Shown here: positions 47,701 to 60,468 of the stretch, piece by piece
Numbering within the stretch: the first letter of the stretch is position 1
Layout: each line of letters starts with the position of its first letter
Assembly (NCBI GenBank): GCA_037903355.1
Contig: JBAJFE010000014.1
Location: 5,580,001 to 5,644,000 of the forward strand
Direction: 5' to 3'
Length of the DNA stretch: 64,000 nt
Source: Trichuris trichiura
Taxonomy: Eukaryota > Nematoda > Enoplea > Trichinellida > Trichuridae
Notes under the pieces: generated by a model
Databases searched by the model: none
What the model was told of the DNA's origin: nothing
The model's input: only the letters and a program-made list of their open reading frames with translations
Position numbers and translations under genes: made by a program

Positions 47701-50700
47701 TGCAAATGCGCAAGGTTTAAAACATCTGCGGCGCAGCTTCGATTAGAAAAGACTTACAGAAGCAACCAGCCACAATTTATCTTGTATTACGAACTACTAA
47801 ACGCGCAAGAAGAGTTTCGCGTTTCCAAGGCTTGCTTATCCACTGGAATGTTAAAGCAAGGTTCATTCAAGTACACTGGACTGAAGGCTGATCGACCCTT
47901 CTGCGAAACTGCTTCGTTGGATAACGTAGAAGTCTACTTTGCTAAATGCATAAGTTCACCAGCCAAGTTTGCTCAGTTTCTCCACAGCAATATATTAACA
48001 CGTGACTGTGGCTAATCAAAAACCTGCTTTATGGTGAGAGAGAAGAGATTCCTTAAAGGTTTGTTCATTAAAGCGTCTTTTCTCTTCGTTTCAGGATTTA
48101 CACCCTTCAATGGCCATCCTCATCGCTGAATGACTTGTTTCTTAACTACGAAAAGTTCGCAGCAAAAACCGAAAGAACGCTGCACGTCTCATATAAGAAA
48201 GTAGCGCCAGAATCTGCGTATAATCATGCCGTACGTGTGCTGCCGGATTCGCTATTTCGACTTTAATAATAGACGGTCAGCCCACTCAGGCGAAACCAAG
48301 GATGCAGACTTGCAAACTTTGTTCAATAAAAGTATTCGGCTATAAGGCAGAAACGATTGGAAACTTAGGACTGAGTTCCAAGTCGTCAGTTCTGTCTAAT
48401 AAATTCGAAAGTGAAGAAAATGGCTGTCATACCATTTGTCTGAAGCTGCTTTGATGGGTAATGCTAGTTTTCTGTTATTCATCAGAGCAGAAAGATTTTC
48501 CTAGACTTAATCATTACCAGTGAATCAAACTGAATTTTGCATGGGAACTTTGACGAGGTAGAGTAATACGTAGTCCATGACAAGTGATCATACAACCCAT
48601 GGGAAGAGGATGCACGTCCGAGTACTACGCGACGAAGAAACCAACGACTGGCTTAATGCAACATGATCAGACTGTCAATGAAGGATTCCCTGCTCGTAAC
48701 TTAAAAAATTAGCATGATTTTTGCACGAGACAATGGAAAAGTACTTCAAACCAACAGCAGATTAGTTCTGCAGCACGATATTATATCAGCATGGGGAAAA
48801 GACTTCCGAATAAACAATTTATGGCTAAGAACTGTTAAAGCACTGCGTAGATTATACGACAGCCTCTTCTGATTCTCACTTCTTCCATCCGCCCAGTTCA
48901 GCATAAATCTTCTGGTCACCACTTTATCAGTCTTGTCAATACTTAAAAACGGTTTGAGCTCAAAGCCACTGACTTCACAAATCAGACGCATTCACCCGCG
49001 GACAGAACTTCGGAAGAAACTTAGAAACGGTGATAGCATGTTCAAACAGTATCAGACCTCTCGTGCGACTTGCTTCTATGTTTGAATGCGCCGAAAACAT
49101 TCTATTAGTCTCTTACAAGCTATTAGAAGCGTTTAATAACTTAATAACTAGGCACTTGCATTAAGAGCGACACTCTTTCTAACGGGTGTTCTTGAACACG
49201 GGGTGCTTCGTAACAGGATTGTTTCATGTTTCTGAAAATCTTCTACGGCTTCCCCGTTATTTTTTGCGTCGGTATCCGTAATTAAACAAAACAATTGCTC
49301 TATCAACGGATGGATGAACGATTATTAGGTAAAAATGTACAGAACCAACGCACTCAACGTTGTTTCAGAGCTTTCGGAGCGTTCTAGTTTCGTCGCCAAG
49401 ATGGGGTTGAAAAAAACGGGAGAAACCGCAAAAGATGTTCAAAAACACTTCTAATGGATGTGTGCAAACGCATAGCGTAAGTACAAAATGTTCAGCCCAT
49501 GAAAACGTATTACTGAGCGAAGCTTACAGAAAACCACTGCTCCCGCCTTCAGCACAAACGTGGTGGCAGAACGCAGACAATTATTGTCTACTAGTCACTC
49601 CAACCACTTTGAAAAAGAGGGGTCTTGAGAGGTTTTAAATCGGCCGAGAAACATTGAAGTGAACGGAAAGAACAGAAAGGAGAGAGAAAGGACGTGGAAC
49701 GGTACCAAAAGTGGAGTAGCACAAAAACAATACAAGAAACTAATAGATGAAGTAAAAAAATAAGTAACTTAAAATTAAAATAAATAAAATAGGTAAAGTT
49801 AAGAAACGAAATAAGTTCGATAAACTAAAATAAAATAAAAGGAGGAATTTGAAATGGGGGATGACGTAGACAACAAATCCAATATCTTCAGAAACCTTTA
49901 AGGGGGAGAGGAAAGGGAGGTCGTGGCTGTTGTTTCCAGGAGGACGTCGTGTACAGCCATTTTCCATCAGCAGTACCTTCCTTACCATCCCGTACTACAT
50001 TGCATTCATGAATACGGCCAAACCATACGTTTGCACATTGTTTCTAAGTTTAAGGAATGAAAATATTCCGCAATAATTTAAGGAATGAAAATATTCCGCA
50101 ATAATTTCTGTTAAATCACACCAGTTAGTCATCTGTAGCGGGCCTCATGACAACGTAAGTGTGACCTGTACGGCTAAGGCATCTTCTACAGGATCCTCAG
50201 TTTGACATGCCTGGCCTACCACATTTCACAGCTTGAAATAGTTTGACCTCACGTAAAAGTAGCAACGTCAAAATATAAAAGGAACTGCCACGCGAAATTC
50301 GTTTCCAATCATGATATTGATTCACTAGCAGTTTCGAAAACTGTCTCAAATAAAATATGCATAACGTGCTTGTTTCTGTGCTACCAAGTTTTGCACCGTG
50401 TTAAACGAGGACTAAGAAACAAACACCAAGTTCAGTTTCCAAGGAGCAACTGTCTTCTAGGGTACTCGTATTAAGCTTTCTGCTTGTGTAGTTTTGTCTT
50501 CAATGAAATTGCAGCTAAGAGTCATGAACTACCGACGGAAATTGGAGCAGTTGTCTACTTTAAAAGAAATAATTTTCTGTCCATTGTCTTTGGTATTCTT
50601 CATTCACGAAACTGACGTAAAACATCATGAAAAATGGGCCTTACCATCAAAAAGCGTCAACCGTCCATTATCTTTATCAAAACCTCTCAGGCATATAATT

Positions 50701-53700
50701 CAGCGAAGGATTACTCATAAGGTGCATAGAAGTTTCAACCTTGTATAAGAAAAAAAAATCTGTTCACTGATATAGTGTTCACAGTCTGAGCCACAGTAAT
50801 AAGTTACGCTGAGGACGGGACAGGATAGCCTTCGAAATAACATATCTTTGTCCGTTCCTGTTTTGCTTATCAATGTAAGCGGGTTTCGCCATTCGAAAGG
50901 TAAGAAACATGGTCGACTTCATCTCTCTCACGATTAAAAGCTGAATGGAGCAGACGAACTGTGTTTCCGTAAGGGTGAATTACCCAAAACAGCTTGCTCA
51001 AAATGGAATTGTGAAATCTCATTTTCCCGCATAAATCATTAGCCCATATAGTTATATGTGTTTACATTGCTAATCGAAATACTAAGCACTTGGGCAACGG
51101 AAAATTGACCAAGAGATAGATGAATAAGTATGGATGATTACAAATGCTTTGAGGTTGCCTTGTTTTGCAACACCATTACTTGATCAATCATTTCTTGTTC
51201 CCTTAGCCATTCTCTAATTAAATGGTATCTTTACTGACGAGAGAAAACGTTAACAAAATGAAAGGAGACGTACATTAACTCTTTGAAGTAAACCAACCTT
51301 TAGAAAATGTTATATGTGAGCTTTTTCAAAGTAAAAAATTTTTATAACTTACGTATTATTACAAAACGTTAAACGCCTCAATGGTCTTCAAAGTCCATTA
51401 TCCAATCAGCTGGATGCGTAAGATCAACAATTAAATTGATTTACCTCAAGCAGCCCGTTCCCTTAAGTAGAAGATGAACGAGAAAACTTCATCAACCTGC
51501 GGAAGATAATAAAAGGGTGGGTTCTGCAATTCATATCACTAAGTCTGCTCATTCAGAACACCATGCTGTTCTTTACTAACGGGCATTGTACCTCCTAACC
51601 CAGCAGGCTCGTTTACAAAACATCATTAAGCATAATATTGCTCAGAAGGTATTTTACGATGCGTACAAACGAAAAGGAATGAACTTACTAGCTAATCGTA
51701 AAAACTGATACGACGTAAGAACTTCTGCGCGACAATTGACTCAATAGGAGGCCAAAGAAAACACAACAAAATAACCAGTTAAAAATAACTTGAATTTAAA
51801 TTTACGACTCGAAAGGGAGCCTTATTGACCTGCTGCTTAATAACGCTACGAAAAAGCAGTACAGCCGAATTAACTAGAAAGCTCAAGTGCTGAGACCTTA
51901 AAGACGCTCCTAATTAATCACAAGGGCGTCAAAAATTACACATGTCTTCAGTGTAACGCCCAACTACGAGCGAGCGTTTTTTTTTCGAACTGCAAAGGCT
52001 GGAAAGAAGTTACTACAAGACCATTTAAAACAAATAAACTACTATAAAAAATCAATACGCATTTGCATAGCAATACCTCTTCCGATGTTGCTTTCAGTTC
52101 GGGCCAAGTGTTTTCATCATTGGTCATTGCGGATTGCGACTTAAAAAACAAAGATCAATAAATTATGAATAACCGCGCGAATTTGTATGACAGCCAAAGT
52201 CAGCAGAGTATTCTTCTATGGAACAAAAACAGCATCACAAAATGGGGCAAATACAAATCACGCTTTAAGTTGAAGTCAGAATTGAAAGGCGGTTAGATAA
52301 AGATTGTCTCACCTGACAATGTGGCGCGCAGCCATTGGCTGTTGCACTGTCGCGTCCAATCTCCTGCTGTTTACTCGCTGATTTTTCAGCTCCTGAAAAT
52401 TACCTATATGAGTTGCAGCAATGAACAACAGTAGTGCACGTGGTACAAAACAAACATATGTCTGGCTGGAAAAAAGTCTATCGCAATATTCTTAAACGAA
52501 TTGATATGCGCCAATGCTACTTAGTCATTCTACACAACGTACCAAGTGCCTAACCAGCATGCTTTTGGGCATATCCTATGGAGAAAACCTAGGAATTGCT
52601 TTTTACCATCGAATAGCTGGAGACAAAATCAGACAATTCGCTTGTCCGAACTCATCATTGATCGCTTCTGTTAGCAAAATGCTGAATCATGTGTTGACAG
52701 AGCCCCGTTTAATAGTTATAAACTCGCTGAATAACATTAAACGATACAGGTAATGAAAACGTGTTTTTCCGCAGAGAGAGCTCCAGACATCACACCTGAT
52801 TTGCGTGCACTGCCAATTGTTCGTATGACTTTACCTGGAGTGTTTAGGAATAAGAAAGATACGAAATTAGAAGATAGAAAAAATGAAATTACAAGTACAA
52901 TAATCCGTTGTTCACTTTGTCCCGGAAATTTCGTTCGACGATAAATTCAAGTTGCATTTTCCGTGAACTGCAGCACATATCAGGGCACAACATGAACATG
53001 TGAAGTCTTAAAACTTCCAAAACAATCCCCCTAGCCGGCAGCTTTACCATAATAAACAAACTGAGATGAACGGGTCATGCCGATCAATACATTCAAATAA
53101 ACCTGCCGCATTGAGGAAGCCCTTCAGTTGTAGATAAAGATACAACTTCACGGCTGTTGACGCGGAGCTCTCTTGACGTACCAGCTCATGACCGCAATTG
53201 GTAACATTTACTTTTGCCTAATTCCCTCTAGCGAAAAATGTTGCTCAAACGCATTCAGACATGTATGCAGCTAGTTTATACCAGTGAAGCCCGGTGACTA
53301 GCCCTGGATGCAAGGAACGAAGAAGTTGAAAACGAAATTCAGACCAATATAAGTGACTTTTACATGCCGTACCCACAAAATCGTTTTAATGCTGCGTTAC
53401 AACAGTGTTTCTCAAGCTCTGCGTTGCGTAAAGCCCGCGACTTTCGGGATGTTTGCGCCTCTATTCTGACCAGTCAATTTCAGGCGCGCACAGATTGTCT
53501 GAATGGATAGAACAGGAGTAGCCGGCCTACGTCTCCTGAATGGAAGCATACAAGTTATTTGCTGACACTGTTGTTTTCGTACAACGTCACGCGGAGATGC
53601 TCGGCTAGCACAGTTGCGAGCGGACTAACTTATCGATGTTGGACTCCATGAAGGTAACGCGTAAAAGCAAGCTACCGCGTTGATCAACTGCAGGCGGTAA

Positions 53701-55835
53701 CACCTCTACGTTAGGAGGTCCCTAACAACACCAAGTGCGCATTCTACTAGAGACGATGACGAAAGGCATATAAACAGCGTTTTTGCCACGACTCTTATGG
53801 GAAGGTTTGGAACTGCCAATTGCTTTTGAAGCTGAAAGTACTGGTACCCCTTCGCCAGCCTGAGCTTTAGTTCCGCGATGCAAAGGATGTTCGATGTACG
53901 GAATAGTCTAGTCGATTTGGGGCAACGAAATAGACGCGAACGTATCGCGTAACGATACAACGAAAGTGTTTCCGCAAGACAATCGCCGGTATGATCAACT
54001 CCCCCTGGCTAGCGCATATTTACATAGTAGTTATGCCGACAGTAACCTATCAGTCATGCAACCTAACAAAAATAGAAAGGCGCAAACTTGTCAGGAATCT
54101 ATGCGAGTAGGGTCTAGTTGCTGCTTCAATTGTAAAACAAATGGAAATACGGCCGTTTGGTGATAGCCCGAGCAACTGCTTCATGAAATGAATCATCTAC
54201 TTCGCGCGCAATGATTTGTACATAAAGCGAAAAAATTTGTGCAATAATTCTCGACGATGCGACAGTTATCCTAATGAAGAGTGCTTCCTACTAACCACAA
54301 TGATCGGAACAGTGTGTCCCATGCTTAGGATCGGCATCGTAAACTTTGTCAATTTCACGTGCGGTGATTGCCTGAGGTGATAGAGCTGAGCGGGCTCATA
54401 CAGCACTTCCCGTTGGAACTTCAGTGGCGTCTATGGGCCGTTACCATCCTTTCCAATGACCAGTGCATGAGCACCTCTGGCTGAAAAATGCCGTCCCCGC
54501 CTAAGGAGCCCCTTTGAAAATCGCTGTCTTACACAACTTGCATCACATCTAAGACAATGTATCTAATCAACGGTAGTTCAGAATTAATACTATGATAACA
54601 AGGGGAAACCAACATGACAACTGGCTGAGAATACTGCGCAAGGTTCACAGCTTACTCGATAATACTTTTTCCATTTAATCTGAACTAAGTTTCGTTTATT
54701 CTTAAATATGAAAACAGCCTACTCAAGAAAACCTTGTACCGCTAAGCAAAGGACCATTAGTTACTAGAGTTACGCGATGGTTACTTTTTGTCAGCACTTT
54801 CTATACGTAAAATGAATACGTTTGGCCTCATGCAAATTACGTCGCAATGTTCATAGTACTTGGAGCCAAATAAACAACCCCGTATAGGACAATCAAGAAC
54901 GGTAGAAAATACTGTAATAAAGAGAAAAGTAAGACAGCTCTTTTGACATGAACCAAAGAACCTCAAGGGGCACTGTCTGCCGTGTGCTATACAAAAGAGC
55001 AAAGGGAACTACTCTACAACGAATCCGGGGGACAGTCTTCTAGAAAGAAATACCACAAAGGCCAGGGTGGTGGACATAAGTTTTTCAGGGAAAAAGCAGT
55101 AGGAAGGTGTAGAAGATGAAGGCAAGACCTATGCGGAGCACAGGGTGGTAGCAGCTGAAAAACGACATTAGGAGTAATCCAATCCTTGTACATTTTCGAA
55201 TCGTAACAACTAACAACTCATTTGACACTTATAGATCTCTCCCTTAGCTTCCCAACTGCCTTTCCATTTACAACAACTTTCTGAAGCAACAAAAATCTTA
55301 CAGCTGAAATACACTCACCCGAAATAAGACAAAAACATTAAGGCAGTTAACTTCCATTCGCTTATCTAATAAGTGCAACCAACACAGCCGCGGAACCTAC
55401 GGTCAGGCGCAAAAAAGAACTATTCCGAAATGAAGAAGACCGCTGGGCATTTGGTGACTCATGACACTTGCATCTGAGCTACCCGAACGATTTTGAAATA
55501 TCTCAGAACATCCAACCGGAAATAAATTGCATTAACTGAACATGTAACAAGCCTACGCCAAATGGTCCGCTCATTAACAAAGAGCAGCGCAAGTTCAGTT
55601 TAAGAGAAAGTCCGACCACAGGTCATTATAACAAAAAACACGAACCGTCTAACGGTAATCCATGACGTCTAGATGAAAACCAAACATTTGACGCTTCCGT
55701 CTCTTCTTTCTGCTTTTGTGAGCTCACTTCCAAACTGGCATTCTCGACGTTTTCTATCGTGGCCCCAGGCGAACCACTGGTGTCGCTTACGCTCGATTCC
55801 GTCTCCTCTTTGGATTTTGTCTCAGGCTGCGGCAT
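44738..55835 (-). CDS. larp-1: La-related protein 1 (LARP1)
   Basis: LARP1 binds the cap and 5' TOP of ribosomal-protein mRNAs and controls their translation downstream of TOR. Eleven exons: 55835-55728, 52139-52077, 47681-47603, 47559-47173, 47130-46776, 46728-46218, 46167-46085, 46006-45796, 45748-45147, 45092-44852 and 44803-44738. They sum to 902 codons with all phases consistent. Order: acidic N-terminus from ATG 55835, a TWPELK motif, Lys-rich stretch, RGG-rich region ([11 protein letters not shown]), La motif ([20 protein letters not shown], then LILSFNRIK), KTRHSKNPP, and DM15 repeats ([42 protein letters not shown]), which bind the cap in LARP1. The tail ends in TTRS. Intron 9 (45093-45146) uses a GC donor. 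The first two exons are assigned by phase and composition and are less certain. Confidence 0.93.
49200..49450. repeat. Palindromic dispersed repeat, copies 3 and 4
   Basis: Left part (49200-49330, minus) and right part (49370-49450, plus) are inverted relatives, sharing AACGGGGAAGCCGTAGAAG-type and CGTTTTTTTCAACC-type strings. The left part also matches 6481-6600 and 19373-19500. Likely a fold-back MITE family. Confidence 0.45.
50052..50107. repeat. Perfect 28-bp tandem duplication
   Basis: Two identical adjacent units (50052-50079 and 50080-50107) begin AAGGAATGAAAATATTCC. It may be real recent duplication or an assembly artefact. Confidence 0.85.
52140..55727 (-). other. LARP1 intron 1 (about 3.6 kb)
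   Basis: It contains the hAT relic copy C near 53403-53960, in the same orientation as LARP1. Otherwise only short meaningless frames are seen. Confidence 0.5.
53403..53960 (-). pseudogene. hAT transposase relic, copy C (C-terminal end and 3' TIR)
   Basis: The minus strand gives [19 protein letters not shown], then [23 protein letters not shown], and in another frame [19 protein letters not shown]. This is the hAT dimerisation block as in copies A and D. The terminal repeat CAGTGTTTCTCAAGC at 53403 is identical over 15 bases to the end of copy A. The N-terminal part and the other terminus are absent. Confidence 0.75.
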
Positions 55836-57715
55836 TTTTTTTGCGTCAACAGGACTACTTTCATCACTACGTAATCAAAAAGTGGGCAATGCCCGGAAAC
55901 AGCGTACTACAGTTCTCGAAGATGCGTCTCAGTCGCAGTGCCGTCACGCTCCTCGAAAATTACTGTATACGGGAACGAAAAAAGCCTGCAAACACAGCAC
56001 ATTAGCTTTAAAATTAGAACCAATGATTTAATTCCAAACTAATAAACACTAGCACCTACGAAGTCAACTATTGCAGTCTAACATTGCAATCCGCCGTTCA
56101 ACTGCTAGTTCTTTGTTAAACAAAACGAAATCATCAATGCGACCGTAATTACAGTACGGAAGACCTGCATTCTTTATATGTACAGAAAGACTTCGAATTT
56201 TATGCCTTTCTTTTGCGTGCGTTGCTTGGTTTTGGTTCGTTGAGAATGAAAATGTGATTTTGCGATGCCTAAATTATTAAATGTGCACTTTCCACTTTTT
56301 AATAGTTGTTGTTTATTTTTTATTTTTTCACGATTGATAATCTTTAAAGACGTAACACTTCATAACAGTTTTTATGTTATGCGAATGAAAAACGGTTTAA
56401 TGTCCCGTTCGAATCCACAAGTAATAACCGTCGAAACTTTTGAAACAGTTCTGGCGTTGTTGTCAGCGCTAGACGTTGGACGATGTGAACAGTACCTTAA
56501 TGTTTACCGCTGACAACGGAACCGCAATCGTTTCAAAGCTCCAGCAGTAACCGTCTGTACATTGGAAGGGGCCACTGAACTGTTTTTTCAAGCGCAATGA
56601 CCGTTGTAGGAAGAGCTTGGGAAGAAGGCGTTAAATACAGACCTCTATGAGTATTCACATCATTACGGTAGAGTGGCGGCATCGTAACGAAGCCGGATAC
56701 TCTGGAATTAGAGTTCTATGTTACTTGCTAACAGTAAAGTGAAGATAGATACGCTGACGGAGAGAAACTGAGGGACCCGTTTTCTCAGCAAGACATTTTC
56801 ACGGTCACAGCCAATTCACTTGGCACGACTGAGTCTAAGGTTCTGTTAGGAACTTCATATCTGGAGTCTTTCAAGCGCAGTCGCGTGGTTCTGCGGCTTG
56901 ACGACAGCACGTTTCAATGGAGGCATGAGTCGAATTGGCGTTACTTGCCTCGAGAATACGCATAGAAGCTGCGGGTCAGGCAATTAAAAGATTATTGCGC
57001 GTTTCTGGGACTGTTATCCGCCAGCAGAATAACTTGGCCTGACACAAGGGGTAGAAATTTTATCAGCCGTGGACTCATTTAGTTAAAGGTTTTGAAGTCG
57101 TAAGGGCTTGCGGACGGGCTTGGGTTGTGGCTACGAGTTTCGTGAATTAAAGATTACGTCAAATTTGTGTTACTGCCGCTTGGGGCAGGACAAGTTGAAT
57201 TGACGCAGCCGAGTGAGCACGAGATATTCCACCCGTGCCATTTTCTCGGAACACTTTAACGTACTCCATGGTTCATAATGCTCTTACCAAGCTTTAAGCT
57301 CAACAATGTTAATTCATTTTATCCAGCTATCCAAAAACAGTTTCATAAAAGTATGCTCAAGGTTTAATGGCCTGATCCGTAGCTCAGAAATCACTCGACC
57401 AAGTTTCCAGCCGACTTATTTCAAACCAGTCGAAACGCAGTATCTTCAACCAATAGACCTGAGCAAAATGCTCGGAAGCTTCATGTCCCATAAAGCGCTT
57501 GAGTTCAAGCATAGGAACAGTAGTTCAAAGCGAACTATGTCCCATTGTCAGGATGTCTTGTTGACAAAACGTACTGCAAATATTCTACCCTCGACACGGC
57601 CCTGTCACAGTGTTATAGAGCATAGAAATGGCCGCTTATCAAGATTTATACTCGACAGATTTTATTGCATCGAGTGTGGATGCCGGGAGTGGATGTTCCC
57701 TTTCGACGTGTTCAT
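55836..57715. other. Upstream of LARP1, nothing recognised
   Basis: This should include the LARP1 promoter, since the ATG at 55835 is preceded by an A-run (a good start context). Reading frames here are short and show no domains. Confidence 0.35.
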
Positions 57716-57723
57716 GCTATTAG

Positions 57724-59281
57724 CAGTCATTCCCAACGGTGGCCCCCTTGGGGGCCCTGGGGGAGTCCAAGGGGGTCCTGAATGCTAAGGGGGCCCTTGG
57801 GAATCCCCGGTTGTGAAAATGAGAATACCAGTCTGGATTTTGGATCCATATTCAAACGCTAACGAGGCAGAGACATTTTTGCAAGAAGAGCTGATTGAGT
57901 TGCAAGCCAATGAAGAACTGAAGCCTAAGTTTAAGAGTGGCTACAGTCACTTCTGGTTGCAGCATCAAATTGCGACACTTTACCCTGAATTATGGAAGAT
58001 CATTAAAAAGTACCTCGTGCCGTTTCCTTCTTCTTATTTGGTTGAACGTGGGCTCAGTGCCGCAACAGATCTTTTGGTTAAACAAAGAAACAGGCTACAA
58101 ATAGCGCAGCGTGGAGACTTAAGATTGCTGCTAACGAATATTGAATCTGACGTGGAAAAATTGGTATTAGGGCACCAGCTTCAGCCGTCACACTGATTTG
58201 CCAACATAGCCAACTTTTCCTACTTGTTAAAGTCAAATAGTAAACTTGAATGCAATAATACGGAGTTCGGAGAACCGACGTCCAGCATGATCAACGCATA
58301 ATACTGTTGTTGTTAACAAGGCGACAAGTACAACAAAAAACAGACGTAGAATTTGACCGTGTGCGGTAAAAGCGCGTTGAAGTTTCTAACAAACCATTTT
58401 CATACACTGCGACTGAAGCGTTAAGTGCCAGTTAGTCACAAGAGAAAAAGAGCGGTTTACTCCCGTTGTAAATAAGAGAACGCAGCAGTACCCAAACGAT
58501 CAGGGCTTTCACAACCCAACTGGATCCGTCGTCAGCGATAGGACACAAGCCCTGGGCGAAAGGGAGCACTTACCTAGTTTCATCGTTAGCGACAGGCCTT
58601 GTACCCTGTTGCTGACGACGGAACCAGTTGAGTTCCGAAAGCTCCTATCGTTTGTATGCTCTTACCTTCTTTGACTTACAATGGGAATAAACGACTCTTT
58701 TTTCTTATGATAAAACTGCTAAACCGTATAAAGACGTTCCATCTTCATGTGTGGTAGTCTTTGCAAATCTTGACTACAAATCCAATAAATCTTAATAGGA
58801 AACTTTTGTCACAGAAACCCATTTTCAAGACGAAAGTTTGGCAGCTGAGCGTGGATTCCGTATGACTAAGGAATTTTTTTAGCCTACGTTCATTCACTCG
58901 GCAAAGAAGAGCAGTTACAGGTCGTCTGAAATACTTAGACCACGCGACTGAAAAACACTGCACACGTGCCAGGAATTAGATTTAGATTCGTTACTGCCTT
59001 TTCCATATGGCACAGACCAGTGCAAAAATCGAACTTTTAAATTGAAGAGTTTTAAAATGCAGATTGAAAGTTCGTTGTCCGGTTTTCACCAGATCGAAAA
59101 GACAACAGCAAAATTCATTGTTGAAATCTTCGGTAAACTGCGTGTCACAGGTACTCTAATAAACGCGAAAGAACCTAGGGCGAGAAAAGAGAAGAGCACA
59201 ACCACGCAAGAACGGGAGGGGGCTCTGAGGAGATGTGCGTCTCGAAAGGAGGCCCTGGCGCAGAAAAGGTTGGGAATCACT
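57724..59281 (+). mobile_element. hAT transposon copy D, internally deleted, with 8-bp target duplication
   Basis: Ends are CAGTCATTCCCAAC at 57724 and GTTGGGAATCACT at 59281, inverted repeats typical of hAT. An exact GCTATTAG lies on both sides (57716-57723 and 59282-59289), the 8-bp hAT duplication. The 5' end continues into a G/C-rich palindrome. Frame 57813-58196 encodes only the transposase C-terminus: FLQEELIELQANEELKPKF, then HQIATLYPELW, and FPSSYLVERGLSAATDLL, the conserved dimerisation block. BED finger and catalytic core are deleted. The rest contains the inverted hammerhead-like pair. Confidence 0.85.
58496..58650. repeat. Inverted pair of hammerhead-like motifs
   Basis: Plus motif 58612-58650 reads CTGACGA, C, GGAAC / GTTCC stem, GAAAGCTCC. 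Minus motif 58535-58496 reads CTGACGA, C, GGATC..., GAAAGCCC. Both share ATCGTTTG after the motif and TTGTnnCCTnTnGCTGACGA before it, so about 65 bp is inverted around a short centre. It lies inside hAT copy D and probably derives from a Penelope terminal repeat. Confidence 0.5.
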
Positions 59282-59289
59282 GCTATTAG

Positions 59290-60468
59290 GTACATAGAAG
59301 ACCTTAGTGCAAAATGTCCTGTGCAGACTGGGGGGCCCATTGTTACGATGGCATGGATGAAACTTTGAAAAAGTCAGCTACATGTGATAATTTAATAGCC
59401 GCCCTAATAGAACCGGATCCCCTTACTGTCGATGTTGCAAGCTTGAAGTGAAGGCCTGTAGCGTAGTCATCGCTGATAATTTGGCTCTAAGGCAACTGGT
59501 GTTTCTCATGAAGTGCCCCAGTGACGCACTGAACAGGCGTGAACATGGGCGCAGTATCGGCTGATGGACAAACGCACATATATCTGGCATACTGAGACAG
59601 TGTACGGGCTTCCCCAGCGATGGCGCAGAATTTCAGTGGAAATACATATTTTTCAGGCACGATTGGTTGAGATGGGACATTATTGGTTCACTGTCGCTGG
59701 TTCAACTTCGTTGATTTACTGTCCTTCAGCGACATGTTCATTTTCTCATTCTCATTCACTGCGATTTAGTAGCAGTGCAATAAAACGAATAATGTAACAA
59801 AGCGACTATGCTTTCCATTGTAAGAACGGACTCATCACTGCTTCAGTTGGACCAAAACTAGCAACAAAAGCTTCTCAGAGAACAATACTAAACGATCAAT
59901 ACGTCACCTCTGATCAAAGTCGGAGAAGCACGTTTCAAGCAAACAGCAAACCTTCTTTCGAAAAAAGTGTCAATCCTGGTGAGAACACCGCAAATGATCG
60001 AACGTTTGTAAGCGTTCACTTTGACCTGTTGTAATTTTTGTGCAATGCATTTCTGCTGTTGCGTACGAGACCACGCCGGCGTTTTAAAATTTTTCTTATT
60101 TTTTGCTAAACTACTTAAGTACGTTGCATTCATGAATGTCGCTATCCGCTAAACCACTCGTGCGCACGTTCTACGCTTTTAAGTTTAATTAAAAAACATG
60201 TTGCAATAATCAGCCTCAATTAGAGGGGGCAGTCAAGCAGATCATTACTCATAGGAAGATGGACTACGGTAGCCTGATTAATACTTTCTGGGGCTTGCTC
60301 AGAAGGTTTGTGTTGTTGCAGTTCTGGTTAAACTACCGCAACTGCTCTGGTGGTTGACCAGGGCACTACACATGCTTTTAATTAGAAAAATAAATCTTTC
60401 CTTCTTAATCTGACCTTTTAAGTTACTAGTATATCTCATTTTTTATTCTCATGCTGTGTTTGGCAATG
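59290..60468. other. No recognised gene
   Basis: Short open frames only. A CATTGCATTCATGAAT-like string recurs near 50000 and 60125, perhaps part of a dispersed repeat. Confidence 0.3.

Larger units (their letters stand above)
47682..52076 (-). other. LARP1 intron 2 (about 4.4 kb)
   Basis: It holds the palindromic dispersed repeat at 49200-49450, an A/T-rich run at 49740-49850 and a 28-bp tandem duplication at 50052-50107. A plus-strand frame at 47782-48015 (78 codons) has no recognised family. No gene is supported. Confidence 0.5.
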
